From contig NZ_JH393259.1 in NCBI RefSeq assembly GCF_000236035.1, forward strand, positions 271,094 through 334,553: a DNA stretch of 63,460 nucleotides, written 5' to 3'. Under the pieces are notes generated by a model. It saw nothing but the letters and a program-made list of their open reading frames with translations, made no database searches and was not told the origin of the DNA. This stretch comes from Vreelandella boliviensis LC1 (GTDB taxonomy: Bacteria; Pseudomonadota; Gammaproteobacteria; Pseudomonadales; Halomonadaceae). The position numbers and the translations under genes are program-made. Of the stretch, positions 60,406 through 63,460 are shown piece by piece (the stretch's first letter is position 1; every line of letters starts with the position of its first letter).

Positions 60406-63087
60406 TTACAGACACTGGCGTTTCAGATTGAGCACCACCGTTACGGTATCGGTCTCATCTTCGACTGGTTGGGGAACGAAGCCAAACTCTTCCGCCATCT
60501 GCCGCATGGCATGATTTTCTCGCAGGACATCGGCGTAGAGCTGAAGGATGCCACTATCACGAGCATAGCCGAGAAGTTGCTGCATAAGACGATAGCCAAG
60601 TCCCGTTCCTTTCATATCGCTACGCACCATAATCGCAAATTCAGCTTTTTCCTTGTCAGGGTCGGTAGACAGGCGAACTACCCCGACAATTTCATACTTG
60701 CCTGGAAGCATAGCGACGAAAGCCATTTCTCGGTCATAGTCGATCTGGGTGAGGCGAGCCGCGAAAGCATGATCAAACCCCTGAATGGCTGCAAAGAAGC
60801 GCAGTCTCACATCGTCGGGCGAAGAGTGACGAAACATGTCGACCAGCGCGCCTTCGTCTTCGGGCCGTATGGGACGCAGGGCATAACGCTGGCCATTACG
60901 GGTTTCAATAACTTGTTCGAGCTGCTGCGGGTAAGGGCGAATAGCAAGCGGACGACGTTGGCCGTGGGCGGCCCTGATCACAATTCGTGCATCCAATGCG
61001 ACCACGCCGGAGGAATCGGCCAATAAAGGATTAATATCAAGCTCTACGACGCGATCCAGATCGCTAGCCAATTGTGACAGTTTGATCAGCGTGAGCGTAA
61101 TGGCTTCCAAGTCGGCTGCGGGACGATCACGATAGCCCTTCAGCAAGCGTGAAATACGTGTCGTATAGATCATCTCCTTCGCCAGGAGAGGATTGAGCGG
61201 CGGGAGACCGATGACTCGGTCTCCGATGACTTCAGCCGCCGTGCCACCCTGGCCAAACAGAATGATCGGTCCAAAGACGCTATCTTCAGCAACGCCCAGA
61301 ATCAGTTCATGCGCACCAGGACGGCGAATCATCGGCTGCACATTGAAGCCATCAACCCGTGCCCCGGGCGCGACACGACGAACGCTAGCGAGCATATCCG
61401 TAGCCGCTTGAGCCACAGCAGCGGGTGAGGCAAGATTCAACTGCACTCCCCCCACATCCGACTTGTGCGAGATATCCCGCGACAATATCTTCAGCACCAC
61501 GGGGAACCCCAACTGTATTGCCGCCTCGCGGGCTTCCTCCGGTGTCTTCACCGCGATGGCCGATACGGTTGGAATACCATAAGCCGACAGTATTGCCGCT
61601 GCTTCCGGCTCTGTCAGTACGCTGCGGCCATCCTTGAGCACACAGTCGATGACGGCTTCCGCGCTGGCTTTGTCGATGATGATATCGTCAGAAACAGCTG
61701 GCGGCGTTTGCATCAACGCTTGCTGATTACGCCAGTAGTTCGACAAGTGCGAAAAGGCACCAATGGCCTGCTCCGGCGTTTGATATGTGGGGATGCGCTT
61801 CGCTGCAAACAGCTGACGGGCCTCCGCAGGCGCCCCTTCACCCAGCCAGCAGGTCAACACCGCTGGTCGTCGTTCACCCAACGTCGCGACCACGGACTGG
61901 GCAGCGTCAAGGCTATCGGCAACCGCCGCAGGGCAGTTCATGACCAAAACCGCATCCGCTCCACGCTCATCGAGTAACGCTTCGAGTGCGCCTGCATAAC
62001 GCTGACCGGGTGCATCGCCGAGGATGTCGACCGGATTGGCATGCGACCACGCCTTGGGCAGCAACTCATCCAAGCGCGCCAGCGTCGACTCTGAAAGCTC
62101 AGCCAAGTGACCCTGCCGATCAGCCAGCTCATCAACCGCCAGTACACCAGCTCCCCCGCCGTTGGTAAGGATCGCCAGCCGATCGCCTTTTACGCGGATG
62201 CCGGTCGCCAGAGTGCCTGCGGCTTGGAACAGTTCATCGAGGGTATTGACCCGTAGCATTCCCGCACGCCGGAACGCCGCGTCGTAAACAGCATCAGAGC
62301 CGGCTAGCGCCCCGGTATGCGACAGCGCGGCCTTGGCGCCCGCATCGCTGCGCCCTGCCTTGACCACCACCACGGGCTTGTTACGCGAGGCCATACGGGC
62401 CGCCGACAAGAACTTGCGGGCCTCGGTCACAGCCTCCATATAGATCAGAATGGAGCGCGTTTTCGGGTCAAGCGCCAAGTAGTCGAGCATATCCCCGAAA
62501 TCGACATCACTCATCGAGCCAAGGGATACCACATGCGAAAAGCCAATGCCCCGAGCCGATGCCCAGTCAAGAATCGAGGTCGCTACTGCGCCAGACTGGG
62601 TCACGAAAGCAACGTCCCCCTTTTGCGGCATGATATGCGCAAAGCTGGCATTGATCCCCCTGTGCGGCAGCAGAACACCCAGGCAATTGGGCCCGACAAT
62701 GCGCATCAAATAAGGCTTCGCCGCCTCCAGCATTGCCTGTTTGAGCGCCTTTCCATCAGCACGCTCGCCCTCGCCAAAGCCCGCGGTGATCACCACGGCT
62801 GCTCGACACCCCCGCTCCCCAAGTTCACGGATAATCCCCGGCACGCTGTCAGGCGGCGTGGCGATAATGGCAAGGTCGGGAGCCAGCGGTAATTCACTGA
62901 CGGAGTGGTAGTTGAGCGCCGAACGGATGGCCCGCTCGCTTGGATTCACGGTCAGAATAGGCCCTTCAAAACCAGCCTCAAAGAGGTTGCGCGCCAGAAC
63001 CGCACCCACTGAACCCAGGCGGTTGCTGGCACCGATCAGCGCTATCGTGTCAGGCGAAAACAGCGCATCTAGATTGCGTATCGACAT
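60406..63087 (-). CDS. ADP-forming acyl-CoA synthetase/GNAT fusion with intact catalytic His
   Basis: An 893-aa paralogue of the 46.3-49.0 kb gene, with the same order: CoA-binding, succinyl-CoA-synthetase-like, ATP-grasp, GNAT. Unlike that gene it keeps the phospho-accepting His257 in SHTGALAGSD. Family knowledge says this residue is needed for ADP-forming acetyl- or acyl-CoA synthetase activity. So it may both synthesise acyl-CoA and acylate targets, or signal through the synthetase. The GNAT domain spans about residues 730-885. It is likely cotranscribed with the P-type ATPase. Confidence 0.88.
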   Translation of the reverse strand: MSIRNLDALFSPDTIALIGASNRLGSVGAVLARNLFEAGFEGPILTVNPSERAIRSALNYHSVSELPLAPDLAIIATPPDSVPGIIRELGERGCRAAVVITAGFGEGERADGKALKQAMLEAAKPYLMRIVGPNCLGVLLPHRGINASFAHIMPQKGDVAFVTQSGAVATSILDWASARGIGFSHVVSLGSMSDVDFGDMLDYLALDPKTRSILIYMEAVTEARKFLSAARMASRNKPVVVVKAGRSDAGAKAALSHTGALAGSDAVYDAAFRRAGMLRVNTLDELFQAAGTLATGIRVKGDRLAILTNGGGAGVLAVDELADRQGHLAELSESTLARLDELLPKAWSHANPVDILGDAPGQRYAGALEALLDERGADAVLVMNCPAAVADSLDAAQSVVATLGERRPAVLTCWLGEGAPAEARQLFAAKRIPTYQTPEQAIGAFSHLSNYWRNQQALMQTPPAVSDDIIIDKASAEAVIDCVLKDGRSVLTEPEAAAILSAYGIPTVSAIAVKTPEEAREAAIQLGFPVVLKILSRDISHKSDVGGVQLNLASPAAVAQAATDMLASVRRVAPGARVDGFNVQPMIRRPGAHELILGVAEDSVFGPIILFGQGGTAAEVIGDRVIGLPPLNPLLAKEMIYTTRISRLLKGYRDRPAADLEAITLTLIKLSQLASDLDRVVELDINPLLADSSGVVALDARIVIRAAHGQRRPLAIRPYPQQLEQVIETRNGQRYALRPIRPEDEGALVDMFRHSSPDDVRLRFFAAIQGFDHAFAARLTQIDYDREMAFVAMLPGKYEIVGVVRLSTDPDKEKAEFAIMVRSDMKGTGLGYRLMQQLLGYARDSGILQLYADVLRENHAMRQMAEEFGFVPQPVEDETDTVTVVLNLKRQCL

Positions 63088-63460
63088 GGTAGCGGTACCT
63101 AGTGATGGAGGTTACTAGAGCTGCCCATGTTTAACTTGGCATACGTGACAGCATCTTCACGATATGAAATGTTTTAGCGTGAGTTCAATGATAGAGAAGC
63201 TCAGCGCTATAAATAACATGGTTCGATTATTTAAATCATTGATCTGGAGCAATTATTCTCGACCATGCTTGCTGTCATATTTAAGAAGAAGGCACTCTGA
63301 TTTTTTATCTTACTGTTGCTTAAGACTAAATTAGCGAAAAAGGGTTCTGAACACAATCTTCACATACCTACCAACTAAAGTGAGTACTAATTTCAAGTGG
63401 GTAGAAAATCCTATCACAGTGAACATGAATCGCCCCAGGTTTCGTAGACACCTCCAGGCC
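63088..63460. other. AT-rich end region without a confident gene
   Basis: No gene, RNA or hairpin terminator was found. A 56-codon plus-strand ORF (63164-63334) has no ribosome-binding site and an odd composition, so I do not call it. The region is more AT-rich than its neighbours. Confidence 0.5.

Noticed and set aside
63164..63334. 56-codon ORF at the right end of the window
   Set aside because: No ribosome-binding site, AT-rich composition and no pattern of a real domain.

Overview
The window looks like the chromosome of a halophilic gammaproteobacterium, most likely Halomonas or a close relative (Halomonadaceae). The main reasons are a complete ectABC operon for ectoine, a ruvAB-ybgC-tolQRAB-pal-cpoB block of gammaproteobacterial type, a standalone tusDCBE operon, and Pseudomonas-like pairings (cysI with a DUF934 gene, wrbA with a DUF2069 gene, metH near nfuA). 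Coding density is high and most genes are housekeeping. No rRNA, tRNA, CRISPR array or insertion sequence was recognised.

Layout. 0.1-7.5 kb: Holliday-junction helicase genes ruvAB run into the Tol-Pal envelope system. 7.5-12.9 kb: a YciK-type reductase, a MupP/Gph phosphatase and ubiG, then galU with a nucleotide-sugar dehydrogenase-like gene that has lost its catalytic cysteine, and a membrane coiled-coil protein. 13-20.1 kb: tamA-tamB, msrA and a cytochrome c556-like gene. 20.1-25.1 kb: carbonic anhydrase, glutathione reductase and ectABC. 25.2-29.4 kb: a DUF3833 lipoprotein and a three-gene operon of retropepsin-like lipoprotein, catalytically dead transglutaminase with seven membrane helices, and ATP-grasp ligase. 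29.4-31.1 kb: zur, hisI, yidD and sufE.

31.2-33.8 kb: a tyrosine recombinase and a KfrA-type DNA-binding protein are transcribed divergently. Their shared 304-bp spacer holds two perfect inverted repeats and a four-copy 15-bp repeat array. This is the most unusual regulatory architecture in the window. 33.8-46.2 kb: nfuA, metH, a MATE exporter, cysI-DUF934, an Smr protein, a GGCT-like protein, wrbA-DUF2069, cytochrome b561 and pdxH.

46.2-63.1 kb: a Pat-type acyl-CoA-synthetase/GNAT acetyltransferase lies head to head with an HDAC-family deacylase. Then come tusDCBE, yccA, a dienelactone hydrolase, several tiny genes, a potassium channel, cbpA-cbpM, a degenerate ferritin-like protein, a P2-type ATPase and a second synthetase/GNAT gene that, unlike the first, keeps the phospho-accepting histidine.

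Functional themes are osmotic adaptation (ectABC, the possible envelope triad, K+ channel), envelope integrity (Tol-Pal, TamAB, MupP), sulfur, iron-sulfur and thiol chemistry (cysI, sufE, nfuA, tus, msrA, gor, metH), and possible lysine acylation control (Pat with HDAC). Short degenerate 14-15-bp tandem repeats recur in several intergenic spacers and are reported separately.
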